Shown one piece after another: positions 1-6,849 of a stretch of 21,083 nucleotides of DNA (within the stretch, counting starts at the first letter, position 1; each line of letters begins with the position of its first letter). The notes under the pieces were generated by a model that saw nothing but the letters and a program-made list of their open reading frames with translations, made no database searches and was not told where the DNA came from. Location of the stretch: the NCBI GenBank assembly GCA_002419285.1, contig DIFU01000016.1:1-21083 (forward strand), given 5' to 3'. Made by a program: the position numbers and the translations under genes. This DNA is from Prolixibacteraceae bacterium UBA5740 (GTDB lineage Bacteria > Bacteroidota > Bacteroidia > Bacteroidales > Prolixibacteraceae).

Positions 1-596
1 TTGGTACCACCATGGCGGATCGATACATATTTAATGACTCCTGAGTTGTCGTTGGGGACATTGCCTCCATAAAGTCCATTCAGGTCAGAAGTGGGAATAC
101 CTTCAATCTGCACTTCGCTGACATCACCCGACTCGTTGGATGCCGAAATGGGAGCCTTGCCTAAAACCAGCAATCCGCCCCATAAACCATTGATGTCAGG
201 ATCGAGGTTTGGACTGCCAAAAGCACCTGCGATGATGTCCGCTGGCATGATTTCATCTGCGACAGATGTGAAAATAATGGGTTTCACTGCTGTTCCCTCT
301 GCCATAATTTTGGCTCCCCGTGCTACAAGCAATGCTGTAGCATTGGCGCCGGTACCGGCTTCGCCTTTAATGATGACGCCTGGTTCGATGGTCAGGGTGA
401 CACCACTCATTACTGTGATTCTGCCACCCAAAATATAGACATTCCCCGATTTCCAGGTAGTGTTTTCCGTAATGTTTGCTGTTATCCTGGCAGTTGGATC
501 CTCGTCAATGACCGGATCTACGGTTTCTTTCTCACAAGAAGTAAATAAGAGTGCCGAAACAAGCACTAAACTGAACAAAAAATTAAATTTTTTCAT
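1..596 (-). CDS. Beta-helix-type outer-surface lipoprotein, 3' truncated by window edge
   Basis: Read on the minus strand from ATG at 596; the frame stays open to the window edge, giving about 198 residues of a longer protein. The N-terminus (MKKFNFLFSLVLVSALLFTSC) is a lipoprotein signal peptide with lipobox FTSC, so Cys21 should be lipidated. A short Glu/Asp-rich linker follows, then a region of the type TLTIEPGVIIKGEAGTGANA with later ALLVARGAKIMAEGTA and PIIFTS, which resembles the right-handed beta-helix lipoproteins common in Bacteroidota genomes. The visible end is still within these strand-turn repeats. Function is unknown; surface or periplasmic display is inferred from the lipobox. 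The gene is oriented away from the MORN gene, leaving a 388-nt divergent spacer. Family assignment is by pattern only. Confidence 0.8.
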   Translation of the reverse strand, partial: MKKFNFLFSLVLVSALLFTSCEKETVDPVIDEDPTARITANITENTTWKSGNVYILGGRITVMSGVTLTIEPGVIIKGEAGTGANATALLVARGAKIMAEGTAVKPIIFTSVADEIMPADIIAGAFGSPNLDPDINGLWGGLLVLGKAPISASNESGDVSEVQIEGIPTSDLNGLYGGNVPNDNSGVIKYVSIRHGGT

Positions 597-625
597 GATA
601 ATCGATTTTGATTCTGAATTCGTCG

Positions 626-633
626 CAAAACTA
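626..633 (-). promoter_or_regulatory. Putative -7 element for the lipoprotein gene
   Basis: The minus strand reads TAGTTTTG, a match to the Bacteroidota -7 consensus TAnnTTTG, about 30 nt upstream of the lipoprotein ATG. No TTG lies at the expected 19-21 nt upstream, so the -33 box is weak or absent. Confidence 0.4.
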
Positions 634-984
634 CCGGGGCATTGTTACAAAACGATTACATCTGTATTAATATAAGATTACTTTGTTTGATATTTGGTAA
701 TCGATTAAAATACAGGTATTTGTATATCTGTTGATTTATTGAAATGGGTCCTGCTGTTCCTGTTTTCTGCTATACAGCCAAATGAAACCGATAAGTCAAA
801 TTCCTCTATTCATTAGGTTTTTCAAAGGCTTCATGAAAACAAGTTGCATAAATTATTTATCGAGTATCAAATATTATGAGACGTGATGTCGTATTTCAAC
901 CGATTAAATTTCAATTAAATGTGATCAGAAAGCGGGACGGGCACCTGAAATCATTCTAATTTCGCGCTTTTCAAATCGATAAAA
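634..984. other. Divergent intergenic spacer without a recognisable gene
   Basis: AT-rich spacer between the minus-strand lipoprotein and the plus-strand MORN gene. I see no convincing ORF, hairpin-plus-T terminator or RNA gene. At 957-964 the plus strand reads TAATTTCG, a one-mismatch version of the -7 element about 20 nt before the MORN gene start, so part of the spacer probably holds its promoter. Confidence 0.5.
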
Positions 985-1455
985 ATGAGACAATTATTTC
1001 TGATAGTAATGATGTTAAGCCTTGGGGCATTAGAAATTGCCGCACAGGAGATTAAAGAAACCGATGGATTGTTTTACCGCGAAGGGCAGGTTTATACAGG
1101 TCCTTACGTAACCCATTACCCCGATGGAACCTTGAAAATGGAAATGACCCTGAAAAAGGGGAAAAAGAACGGTCAGGTCCGGCTCTATTTTGAAAATGGG
1201 ACCTTGAATGAAATCCGTTCATATCGGATGAATGAGATGCATGGTAAATGGGAAGTATATAATGCCGACCGGGTACTCATTTCGGAAGCCCGCTATAAAA
1301 AGGGTTTGAAACATGGGGCCTGGATCATCAGGAATGAACGGGGAAACTTGTTGTATGAACTTCATTACAAGAAAGGTGCAAAAACCGGAACCTGGAGGAG
1401 TTATGACGAGCAGGGGACGCTGATTAATGAGCGGGAGTACAAGGATAAAATGTAA
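985..1455 (+). CDS. Exported MORN-repeat protein
   Basis: 156 residues. The N-terminus is a signal peptide (hydrophobic residues 3-18, likely cleavage after AIAA-type IAAQ near residue 20). The rest is a run of about 23-residue MORN-variant repeats with the pattern hYxxGxhxxxxxYKxGxKxGxW, for example YKKGLKHGAW and YKKGAKTGTW. Such proteins are often labelled YwqK-like or 'toxin-antitoxin system YwqK family antitoxin', a name that rests on thin evidence. The repeats form small beta-hairpins, so a binding or scaffold role in the periplasm is inferred. It is followed 64 nt later by another small exported protein on the same strand; no terminator lies between, so the two may be co-transcribed. 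Confidence 0.85.
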   Translation: MRQLFLIVMMLSLGALEIAAQEIKETDGLFYREGQVYTGPYVTHYPDGTLKMEMTLKKGKKNGQVRLYFENGTLNEIRSYRMNEMHGKWEVYNADRVLISEARYKKGLKHGAWIIRNERGNLLYELHYKKGAKTGTWRSYDEQGTLINEREYKDKM

Positions 1456-1519
1456 CAGATCTTTAATAATTCTGTAATGATGATGTAATGGTGCCACCAT
1501 ACCTTTACACTGAGAAAAA

Positions 1520-1882
1520 ATGATAAACATGAGAACATTTTTGATAGCCACAATTGCATTGATGCTTACAATTTCCACCTCAGCATCTGAAAAGGAAAAA
1601 AACACAACCGTAAGTGAATCGGACGCTTCGTCCATGATGGTTGTTTCAGGAACGATTACCGATTCAACGACTGGTGAACCTCTGGCAGGAGTTGAAGTTC
1701 AGCTTGAAGGAGCCGACGTAAAAAGCTACACCGATTTTGACGGAAATTTCACTTTTAAAGGATTGACACCTGGCGAATATAAGTTGGTGACCAGTTACAT
1801 TTCATATGATCAAGCCACCGAGCCATTGAAGCTCTATGAAAAGCAAACAGAGGTGAAGATAAAACTCGAAAATTCAAAATAG
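1520..1882 (+). CDS. Small exported protein with one CarboxypepD_reg-like domain
   Basis: 120 residues (117 if the in-frame ATG at 1529 is used). Residues 1-23 look like a signal peptide ending TSAS. After a polar linker, residues about 41-117 form a single carboxypeptidase-regulatory-like beta-sandwich: VSGTITDSTTGEPLAGVEV, then YTDFDGNFTFKGLTPGEYKL, the typical 'G..D..G.F.F..L..G.Y.L' signature. In Bacteroidota this domain usually forms the N-terminus of a TonB-dependent receptor (SusC-like) or another large protein; here it stands alone. No enzyme motif is present. The gene ends 25 nt before a strong terminator hairpin, so it is the last gene of its transcript. Confidence 0.85.
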   Translation: MINMRTFLIATIALMLTISTSASEKEKNTTVSESDASSMMVVSGTITDSTTGEPLAGVEVQLEGADVKSYTDFDGNFTFKGLTPGEYKLVTSYISYDQATEPLKLYEKQTEVKIKLENSK

Positions 1883-1907
1883 ACATAAGCCTTTTTGGTT
1901 ACCCTTC

Positions 1908-1940
1908 AAGTCGAGCTGGAATGACAGTTCGGCTTTTTTT
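1908..1940 (+). terminator. Rho-independent terminator after the CarboxypepD_reg gene
   Basis: An 11-bp stem (AAGTCGAGCTG at 1908-1918 with CAGTTCGGCTT at 1925-1935, two G-U wobbles) encloses the loop GAATGA and runs into a T tract ending at 1940. Confidence 0.85.
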
Positions 1941-1944
1941 ATAT

Positions 1945-1983
1945 AAAAAAGACCAGAATCTATTAGAGATTCCGGTCCTTTTT
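1945..1983. terminator. Second, bidirectional terminator hairpin
   Basis: GACCAGAATCT (1951-1961) pairs with AGATTCCGGTC (1967-1977) with one mismatch around the loop ATTAG. It is flanked by an A tract (1945-1950) and a T tract (1979-1983), so it can work on either strand. On the minus strand it would stop any read-through from the FRG/small-RNA region. Confidence 0.75.
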
Positions 1984-2277
1984 ATGCATTTTCCTGATCA
2001 AATGGAGTAAAGCCAGTAAGTGAGATTCAGATTTCTAACCATAAGGTGAATGCAGGTAACGATTGCTGAATATGGAAAAGAGAACCATTAACGTGATACA
2101 AGAGTTATAAATTAACTTTTCAGCAGCATTAACTTACTGTTTTTCTCATTTCAAAGGAAAAATGTCTTTAAGCAACTTATATATTACTTGCTAAGATACA
2201 ATATGAAATATCCTCAAATCCATACGTAAAATCCCGTATTTTTTGGGTATCGAAAAACGACCTTTTCAGGGGTATAC
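1984..2277. other. Gene-poor spacer
   Basis: No convincing coding frame. The only sizeable frame here, 73 codons on the minus strand to 2177, is rejected because it spans a promoter and a terminator. A small inverted element, TACG...CGTA at 2223-2238, is visible but has no supported role. Confidence 0.45.
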
Positions 2278-2304
2278 AAAAAAAATCCCGGCAGGGTAGC
2301 CGGG
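2278..2304 (-). terminator. Rho-independent terminator (FRG gene and/or small RNA)
   Basis: Minus strand CCCGGC - TACCCT - GCCGGG, a perfect 6-bp GC stem, is followed after one A by eight T residues (2285-2278). It lies 127 nt beyond the stop codon of the FRG gene. Confidence 0.85.
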
Positions 2305-2361
2305 TATTTAGATAATCTTCAAATAAGCGTTGCCATATAGGGAAAGCAACTATCTGTACGT
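2278..2361 (-). ncRNA. Candidate small RNA, about 84 nt
   Basis: A compact minus-strand unit lies between a good promoter (2367-2398) and a strong terminator (2278-2304), with no protein gene downstream on that strand until the far lipoprotein. The predicted transcript starts near 2361. Its 5' half can fold as AGATA-GTTGC, a 12-nt loop (TTTCCCTATATG), then GCAAC and, after a bulge, TATCT; the 3' half is the terminator hairpin and U tract. It does not resemble tRNA, 6S or tmRNA. The alternative is that the terminator simply serves the FRG gene and the promoter motif is chance. Both could hold, as in 3'-UTR-derived small RNAs. No expression evidence is available. Confidence 0.4.
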
Positions 2362-2366
2362 CCGTT

Positions 2367-2398
2367 GCAAAGATAGTAGCGCCCTGATAATCAAACAA
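2367..2398 (-). promoter_or_regulatory. Bacteroidota-type promoter for the candidate small RNA
   Basis: The minus strand has TTG (2398-2396), a 20-nt spacer, then TATCTTTG (2375-2368) followed by C. This fits the -33/-7 consensus TTTG-N19-21-TAnnTTTG in both box and spacing. Nothing protein-coding follows it closely on this strand. Confidence 0.6.
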
Positions 2399-2430
2399 TA
2401 GACAAAGCGTGGACAGAAATTGCCATTTTA

Positions 2431-3237
2431 TTAGGTTCTGGGCTGATAGTGTCGTTTCAGCCAGTGGGCTAAACCGTCGAGCCCCGGGAAAAGCACCCTT
2501 TCGGTGATGTTTGCCTGGTCGAGTTTATCCCTGATTTCCCACTTCAATTCCTTCGGAATGATTAACCTTCGGTACAGCAATTGATGCAGAGCCAGAAAGT
2601 CATCCAGGATGGCAGTTGGCGATGTCATGACAGAAAACAGGGCATACTGATTGACAATCCGGTCGTCGAGCGAAGGAGGTTCAAAGAATATTGCATGACC
2701 AGGACCGTTCACTTCATCGAACCGGCTTAGTGATGCAAAATTCTCTTCGAGCATTTCAAGCGTAAAAGCATTACATTTTTCCTCTATAAGAATTGTTTGA
2801 AGAGGATCAGGAGTCAAAAGGTTGATTTTGACAAAGTCGACCTGCCATATAACACCATCGGTATCATATTTTTCGGTGTTGGCTGTGGCAAAATGCATTG
2901 CGATAAAAGGAGAATAGGTCCAATCGAGGAGTCGGGTTGGAAGCCCGTGATGTTGTGCCAAAACCAGCGACCTCCATTGGGTTCCGGTTTGGCTAGGCTC
3001 GGTTGTCCTGGCATACTTCCTGAAATTTCTCAGCAGATGATATTCAAATTCCGGGTGGTTGCCGCTGTTTCTCAGGAAGCTGTTCTTGAGCTGGTATGTC
3101 GAATCCGAAAGTCCCCTGAAAACATAGTCACTCCGGTAACGTCCCATTCCCGGTTTCCAGGCATCAAAATAGACCTCCTCAACCAAATGCTTCCAGCTTT
3201 TGATGATGATATCGTTTTTTGTGATGCTACAATCCAT
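2431..3237 (-). CDS. FRG-domain protein
   Basis: 268 residues from ATG 3237; a TTG at 3252 would add five residues. The FRG domain is recognised by its namesake YVFRG (about residues 38-42), the block QHHGLPTRLLDW (95-106) followed by SPFIAMHFA, and a late RIVNQYALFSV. The domain is found across bacteria and phages and its biochemical activity is not settled; some family members occur in mobile or defence-associated loci. There is no signal peptide or membrane segment, so it should be cytosolic. A terminator hairpin separates it from the small gene upstream, and a strong terminator follows it. It stands without recognisable partner genes, which suggests an accessory gene in an otherwise core neighbourhood. 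Confidence 0.85.
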   Translation of the reverse strand: MDCSITKNDIIIKSWKHLVEEVYFDAWKPGMGRYRSDYVFRGLSDSTYQLKNSFLRNSGNHPEFEYHLLRNFRKYARTTEPSQTGTQWRSLVLAQHHGLPTRLLDWTYSPFIAMHFATANTEKYDTDGVIWQVDFVKINLLTPDPLQTILIEEKCNAFTLEMLEENFASLSRFDEVNGPGHAIFFEPPSLDDRIVNQYALFSVMTSPTAILDDFLALHQLLYRRLIIPKELKWEIRDKLDQANITERVLFPGLDGLAHWLKRHYQPRT

Positions 3238-3262
3238 GGCATTTTTTGGCAAGTTAGGAAAT

Positions 3263-3294
3263 AAAAAAACAGGATGCCATCAAGGAAATCCTGT
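3263..3294 (-). terminator. Terminator between the 90-residue gene and the FRG gene
   Basis: Minus strand ACAGGAT (3294-3288) pairs with ATCCTGT (3275-3269); an inner CC/GG pair is possible in the 12-nt loop. A T tract down to 3263 follows. It lies 31 nt after the stop of the small gene. Confidence 0.75.
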
Positions 3295-3325
3295 TTTCTG
3301 AAATTGTCTCTATGAAAGTTACGCG

Positions 3326-3598
3326 TTACAATTTATTCTTGTCAGTCTGATTGTCCTTTTCCTTTTTCAGGCTGCTCATGCTGTCTTTTCCCGCTTCCTT
3401 TACCGTTTCATCTTTTTTGATGAATCCATCTTTAAATGAGTATGTTTTTTCATCCTTCAGACCCTTTTCCGATTTTTTCAGCGGAGAGGAAATGACCGGT
3501 TTTGCCGGTAGCACAGAATGGAGTACGCTTTCAATGGTGTTGCCAATTTTTAACCCTATCAGGTAAAAAATGGCCGAAAAAAGAAGTGTTGCTTTCAT
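3326..3598 (-). CDS. Small hypothetical protein with N-terminal membrane anchor and Lys-rich tail
   Basis: 90 residues. Residues 3-22 (ATLLFSAIFYLIGLKIGNTI) are hydrophobic and could be a signal peptide or an anchor. The remainder is very hydrophilic, with many Lys, Glu, Asp and Ser (for example KKSEKGLKDEKTYSFKDG), and is probably disordered. A good terminator follows 31 nt after the stop, which supports a real transcription unit. I recognise no family. The frame on the opposite strand in the same place lacks such support. Confidence 0.5.
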   Translation of the reverse strand: MKATLLFSAIFYLIGLKIGNTIESVLHSVLPAKPVISSPLKKSEKGLKDEKTYSFKDGFIKKDETVKEAGKDSMSSLKKEKDNQTDKNKL

Positions 3599-3835
3599 CT
3601 GAATAACTGTTTAATTAGTGGCTTTCATTGTTAATCCCAATACTTATTTTCTGGCTTCGAAATATGATGCAAAATACAACAGCTGGCTGACATACGAAAA
3701 TTTTATCGGTAAATGGCTGCATTTTTCCCGTTAATGGCGAAATTGTCAGGGTCAGGGAATATCAAGCATTTATTTCTGCACACATTTATTGACTGAACGT
3801 TATTTAGATTGGGTTTTATTACATCCATCTTTTAT

Positions 3836-3843
3836 TATTTTTG
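3836..3843 (+). promoter_or_regulatory. Putative -7 element for the creatininase-family gene
   Basis: TATTTTTG, 22 nt before the ATG at 3866, matches TAnnTTTG. The nearest upstream TTG (3809-3811) is 24 nt away, longer than the usual spacer. Confidence 0.4.
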
Positions 3844-3865
3844 GTAAAAATTAAACCATACTGTT

Positions 3866-4741
3866 ATGAAAAAAATAATCATGGCCGCCTTGATGCTTGG
3901 TACCTTGTCGTTGGGCGCCCAAAATTTATCTTTTAAACTTGAAGAATTGACTGCCCCCGATTTTATTCCCGCAGTTGAAAAGAGTTCCAAAACTTGTATT
4001 CTTCCCATTGGGGTATTTGAGAAACACGGACCTCACATGCCACTTGGCACCGATTTATACACTGCCAGGGAGATAGCCCTTCGGGCAGCAGAAAAGGAAT
4101 ATACCGTCGTATTCCCCTGGTATTACTTCAGCCAGATCAATGAAGCCCGGCAACAGCCAGGGACCATTGCCTATTCTCCCGAACTGATCTGGAAAGTATT
4201 GCAGGAGACTCTCGATGAACTGAACCGAAATGGCTTCGACAAGATTATCATTGTTAACGGGCATGGTGGGAATAGTGCTTTTCTGAATTATTTTGGCATG
4301 GCTCAATTATCAGAACGCAGAAATTACTCCCTATATTGGTTTCAGCCTTCCTATGATCCTGAAGTCCTGAAAAAGGCCGTTGCCCTGACACAGCATGATC
4401 CTTATGACCAACATGCCGGTAACCGGGAGACTTCCATGATGATGGACATTGTGCCTGACCTGATCCATACGGACAGGGCAAATCAGCAATCAGGCGTCGA
4501 CCTCGAGAGGTTAGATCACCTTTCGCATGTATATACTGGCATCTGGTGGTATGCGAAATACCCTAATCACTATTCGGGTGATGGCAGCAAGGCCAATGCA
4601 GCGGCCGGAAAACTGATCCTTGACCAGGTAGTCGACCAGTTTGTAGAAACCATACGGAAGATCAAGGCTGACGAGACTGTTCCTGAATTGCAGAAAAGAT
4701 TTTACGACGAAGCAGATCAGCCGTTGAAGACCAAACAATAA
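3866..4741 (+). CDS. Exported creatininase-family amidohydrolase
   Basis: 291 residues. Residues 1-18 are a signal peptide (hydrophobic 4-16, ending LGAQ). The body matches the creatininase fold: PIGVFEKHGPHMPLGTD (47-63) supplies Glu52, His54 and Asp63; IIIVNGHGGN (127-136) supplies His133; HAGNRETS (183-190) supplies Glu188. These correspond to the metal-binding residues of the family, whose members hydrolyse creatinine or other cyclic or linear amides, or cleave peptides (MftE). The substrate here is not predictable. Most characterised members are cytosolic, so the signal peptide is noteworthy. RimO follows 48 nt downstream on the same strand but has its own -7 element. Confidence 0.9.
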   Translation: MKKIIMAALMLGTLSLGAQNLSFKLEELTAPDFIPAVEKSSKTCILPIGVFEKHGPHMPLGTDLYTAREIALRAAEKEYTVVFPWYYFSQINEARQQPGTIAYSPELIWKVLQETLDELNRNGFDKIIIVNGHGGNSAFLNYFGMAQLSERRNYSLYWFQPSYDPEVLKKAVALTQHDPYDQHAGNRETSMMMDIVPDLIHTDRANQQSGVDLERLDHLSHVYTGIWWYAKYPNHYSGDGSKANAAAGKLILDQVVDQFVETIRKIKADETVPELQKRFYDEADQPLKTKQ

Positions 4742-4764
4742 AGGAATCGCAAATTCTTTTTTCT

Positions 4765-4772
4765 TATTTTTG
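4765..4772 (+). promoter_or_regulatory. Putative -7 element for rimO
   Basis: TATTTTTG followed by CGG, 17 nt before the rimO ATG, matches the Bacteroidota -7 box. It lies just beyond the creatininase stop codon. No clear -33 TTG is seen. Confidence 0.4.
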
Positions 4773-4789
4773 CGGTTTAAAATTGGATC

Positions 4790-6085
4790 ATGACAAAGAA
4801 ACGCGTGAATGTAATCACCATGGGGTGTTCAAAGAACCTTGTGGACTCGGAAGTATTGCTAAATCAGTTGGAAAGGGGTAAGTGGGACGTGGTACACGAT
4901 GCCAATGGGGGTGGATTTGATGCTGTTGTGATCAATACCTGTGGATTTATTCACGATGCCAAACAAGAATCGATCGACATGATTCTGGACTATGCTGAAG
5001 CCAAGACCAGGGGCGACATAGGTAAGCTCTATGTGATGGGCTGCCTGTCAGAGCGCTATCAAAAAGACCTGGAGACTGAAATCCCTGAAGTGGACCGTTA
5101 TTTTGGAAAGTTCGACCTGAAGGCAATGGCCGATGAGCTGAAAGTTGCCTATCACCCTGAATATATTTATGAGCGGAAAATCACAACGCCTTCTCATTTT
5201 GCCTATCTCAAGATATCGGAAGGTTGTAACCGTAGCTGTGGTTTTTGTGCAATACCGATGATGACGGGCCGGCACAAATCACGGTCGATGGAAGATTTGG
5301 TAAAGGAAGCACGGTATCTTGCCAAAAGGGGGGTCAAGGAAATCCTGATCATTGCACAGGACCTGTCATATTATGGCATTGACCTGTATGGGAAGAACCG
5401 TCTTGCCGACCTGATCAAGGAGGTTTCGGAAGTGGAAGGAATTGAATGGATCAGATTACACTATCTCTACCCTTCAAGGTTTCCATTCGATATTCTGCCG
5501 GTGATGCGCGAAAACCCGAAAGTATGCCGTTATCTCGATATGCCTCTTCAGCATATTGCTGATCCCGTATTAAAAAGAATGATGCGACATGTGACCAGGG
5601 AAGAAACGGAGGCATTGATCAGGAAGGTAAAAATGGAAGTTCCGGGTGTGGCTCTCCGGACCACGATGCTGGTCGGATATCCGGGGGAAACAGAAGAGGA
5701 TTTCCAGGCCCTGAAACAATTTATCACCGAAACCCGATTTGATAGGTTGGGGGTGTTTCCTTATTCGCATGAAGAGGGGACCTATGCATATGCAAAATTT
5801 GAGGATGATGTGCCGGAGGAGGTCAAGCAAGCCAGGGCGGAAGAGTTAATGGAGCTTCAACAACAGATCTCCCTCGAGCTAAATGAGGATAAAATTGGAT
5901 TAAAGTTTCAGGTGATTGTCGACCGCAAAGAAGGAGAGGGCTATGTTGGACGAACCCGATTTGATTCCCCGGAGGTGGATGGAGAAGTCATTTTTACGTC
6001 AGAAAAGCCTCTGAAACCAGGCGATTTTGCCACGGTAAAAGTGACTGATGCCGAAGATTTTGATCTGATAGGAACGGCAGTATAA
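4790..6085 (+). CDS. rimO: Ribosomal protein S12 methylthiotransferase RimO
   Basis: 431 residues, normal for RimO. It is a radical-SAM enzyme that adds a methylthio group to the conserved aspartate of ribosomal protein S12. Three domains are visible: an N-terminal UPF0004 domain with cysteines Cys13 (ITMGCSKNLVDSE), Cys51 (NTCGF) and Cys85 (MGCLSERY) for the auxiliary cluster; the radical-SAM core with CNRSCGFC (Cys146, Cys150, Cys153); and a C-terminal TRAM domain from about residue 365 (VIVDRKEGEGYVGRT). The opening MGCSKNLVDSE and GRHKSRS after the SAM motif are typical of RimO rather than MiaB. A strong bidirectional terminator follows. Confidence 0.97.
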   Translation: MTKKRVNVITMGCSKNLVDSEVLLNQLERGKWDVVHDANGGGFDAVVINTCGFIHDAKQESIDMILDYAEAKTRGDIGKLYVMGCLSERYQKDLETEIPEVDRYFGKFDLKAMADELKVAYHPEYIYERKITTPSHFAYLKISEGCNRSCGFCAIPMMTGRHKSRSMEDLVKEARYLAKRGVKEILIIAQDLSYYGIDLYGKNRLADLIKEVSEVEGIEWIRLHYLYPSRFPFDILPVMRENPKVCRYLDMPLQHIADPVLKRMMRHVTREETEALIRKVKMEVPGVALRTTMLVGYPGETEEDFQALKQFITETRFDRLGVFPYSHEEGTYAYAKFEDDVPEEVKQARAEELMELQQQISLELNEDKIGLKFQVIVDRKEGEGYVGRTRFDSPEVDGEVIFTSEKPLKPGDFATVKVTDAEDFDLIGTAV

Positions 6086-6125
6086 ACTTTGGGATTATAA
6101 TTTTCGAATGCATAGCATTCCAATA

Positions 6126-6164
6126 AAAAGACTACCCTGCATTTGAGTTGCGGGGTAGTCTTTT
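6126..6164. terminator. Bidirectional terminator between rimO and the DUF2179 gene
   Basis: AAAAGACTACCCTGCA (6126-6141) pairs with TGCGGGGTAGTCTTTT (6149-6164) with one G-U pair, 7-nt loop. The A and T flanks let it terminate the convergent genes from both sides. Confidence 0.9.
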
Positions 6165-6183
6165 GAATTAATATTAGGTTTAA

Positions 6184-6759
6184 TTATTTCCCTTTCCGCC
6201 ATCGTTTGGCAGCTTGTATCGGAAACACACCCTGGCTGACAAATTTTACTTCCTCAATGGTATAAAAGGCCTTGGGGTTATAGGTCCTGATAATTTCTTC
6301 CACTTTGCCGAGATCGGTACGTTTAACGATCGAGTGAATAATGCTGACCACTGAGCTTCCACCGTGAGCATCGTGATGGGTTATTCCATATCCTGCATTT
6401 TTCAAGGCTTCGATCAGTTGGGAAGCCTCTTTTCGGGTAATGATCTGTATTTTCACGATACCCATGGCCAGCTTTTCTTCCAATATGAGTCCAACCCAGT
6501 TACCGGTGGCGAACCCACCCGCATATCCGACATAACAAAGCCAGTTATCGAGGTTCTGCACTACCTTGCTCATGGTTATTATCCAAATAAGGACTTCAAA
6601 AAATCCCATGATGGGAGCCCAGAATTTTTGGCCTTTCGCTACCATTACAATACGGAGAGTACCAATGGTAACGTCCATGATTCGTGCCATGAATATCAAT
6701 AAAGGAAGTACCGCATAAGTAAATAATCCGCTATCGTAAAATTCCTGAAGTGAAGTCAT
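6184..6759 (-). CDS. DUF2179-domain membrane protein (UPF0316 type)
   Basis: 191 residues from ATG 6759. Three membrane segments lie near residues 12-37 (AVLPLLIFMARIMDV...), 44-66 (IMGFFEVLIWIITM) and 72-92 (WLCYVGYAGGFATGNWVGLIL). A soluble C-terminal DUF2179 domain (about 100-180) has the family-like IVKIQIITRKEA and RTYNPKAFYTIEEVK. The role is unknown; DUF2179 has a small alpha/beta fold and is shared with YitT proteins. The frame stays open to an upstream ATG at 6846, but those 29 residues are not typical of the family and the membrane segment then begins late, so the inner start is preferred. It follows the metallopeptidase gene on the same strand. Confidence 0.88.
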   Translation of the reverse strand: MTSLQEFYDSGLFTYAVLPLLIFMARIMDVTIGTLRIVMVAKGQKFWAPIMGFFEVLIWIITMSKVVQNLDNWLCYVGYAGGFATGNWVGLILEEKLAMGIVKIQIITRKEASQLIEALKNAGYGITHHDAHGGSSVVSIIHSIVKRTDLGKVEEIIRTYNPKAFYTIEEVKFVSQGVFPIQAAKRWRKGK

Positions 6760-6849
6760 AGAAGAAAAATTAATGAGAAAACACAAATTACTAAAATGGT
6801 TGGAGAATAAAAACCGGGCTGTATGTAATGGTCCCGGGTTCGTCATGTT

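Noticed and set aside
91..675. Plus-strand frames of 115 and 71 codons
   Set aside because: They are shadows of the lipoprotein gene on the minus strand, which has a clear signal peptide, lipobox and beta-helix pattern.
985..1455. Functional antitoxin role for the MORN protein
   Set aside because: The YwqK antitoxin label is inherited; the protein has a signal peptide and no toxin gene is adjacent.
2223..2238. Inverted element TACG...CGTA as an operator
   Set aside because: A four-base arm is expected by chance in AT-rich spacer, and no gene start is nearby.
2177..2398. 73-codon frame on the minus strand
   Set aside because: It runs across a promoter, the candidate small RNA and a strong terminator, and its composition (FFCIPLKRSFFDTQK) resembles no protein family.
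2278..3237. Type III toxin-antitoxin made of the small RNA and FRG protein
   Set aside because: In type III systems the RNA lies upstream of the toxin gene as tandem repeats; here the RNA is downstream and has no repeats.
6106..6120. Palindrome GAATGC-ATA-GCATTC after rimO
   Set aside because: Short, lacks a T tract, and the real terminator lies just beyond it.
6760..6846. Longer start of the DUF2179 protein at 6846
   Set aside because: It would be three bases after the metallopeptidase stop, but the 29 added residues are not typical of the family and lie before the usual first membrane segment.
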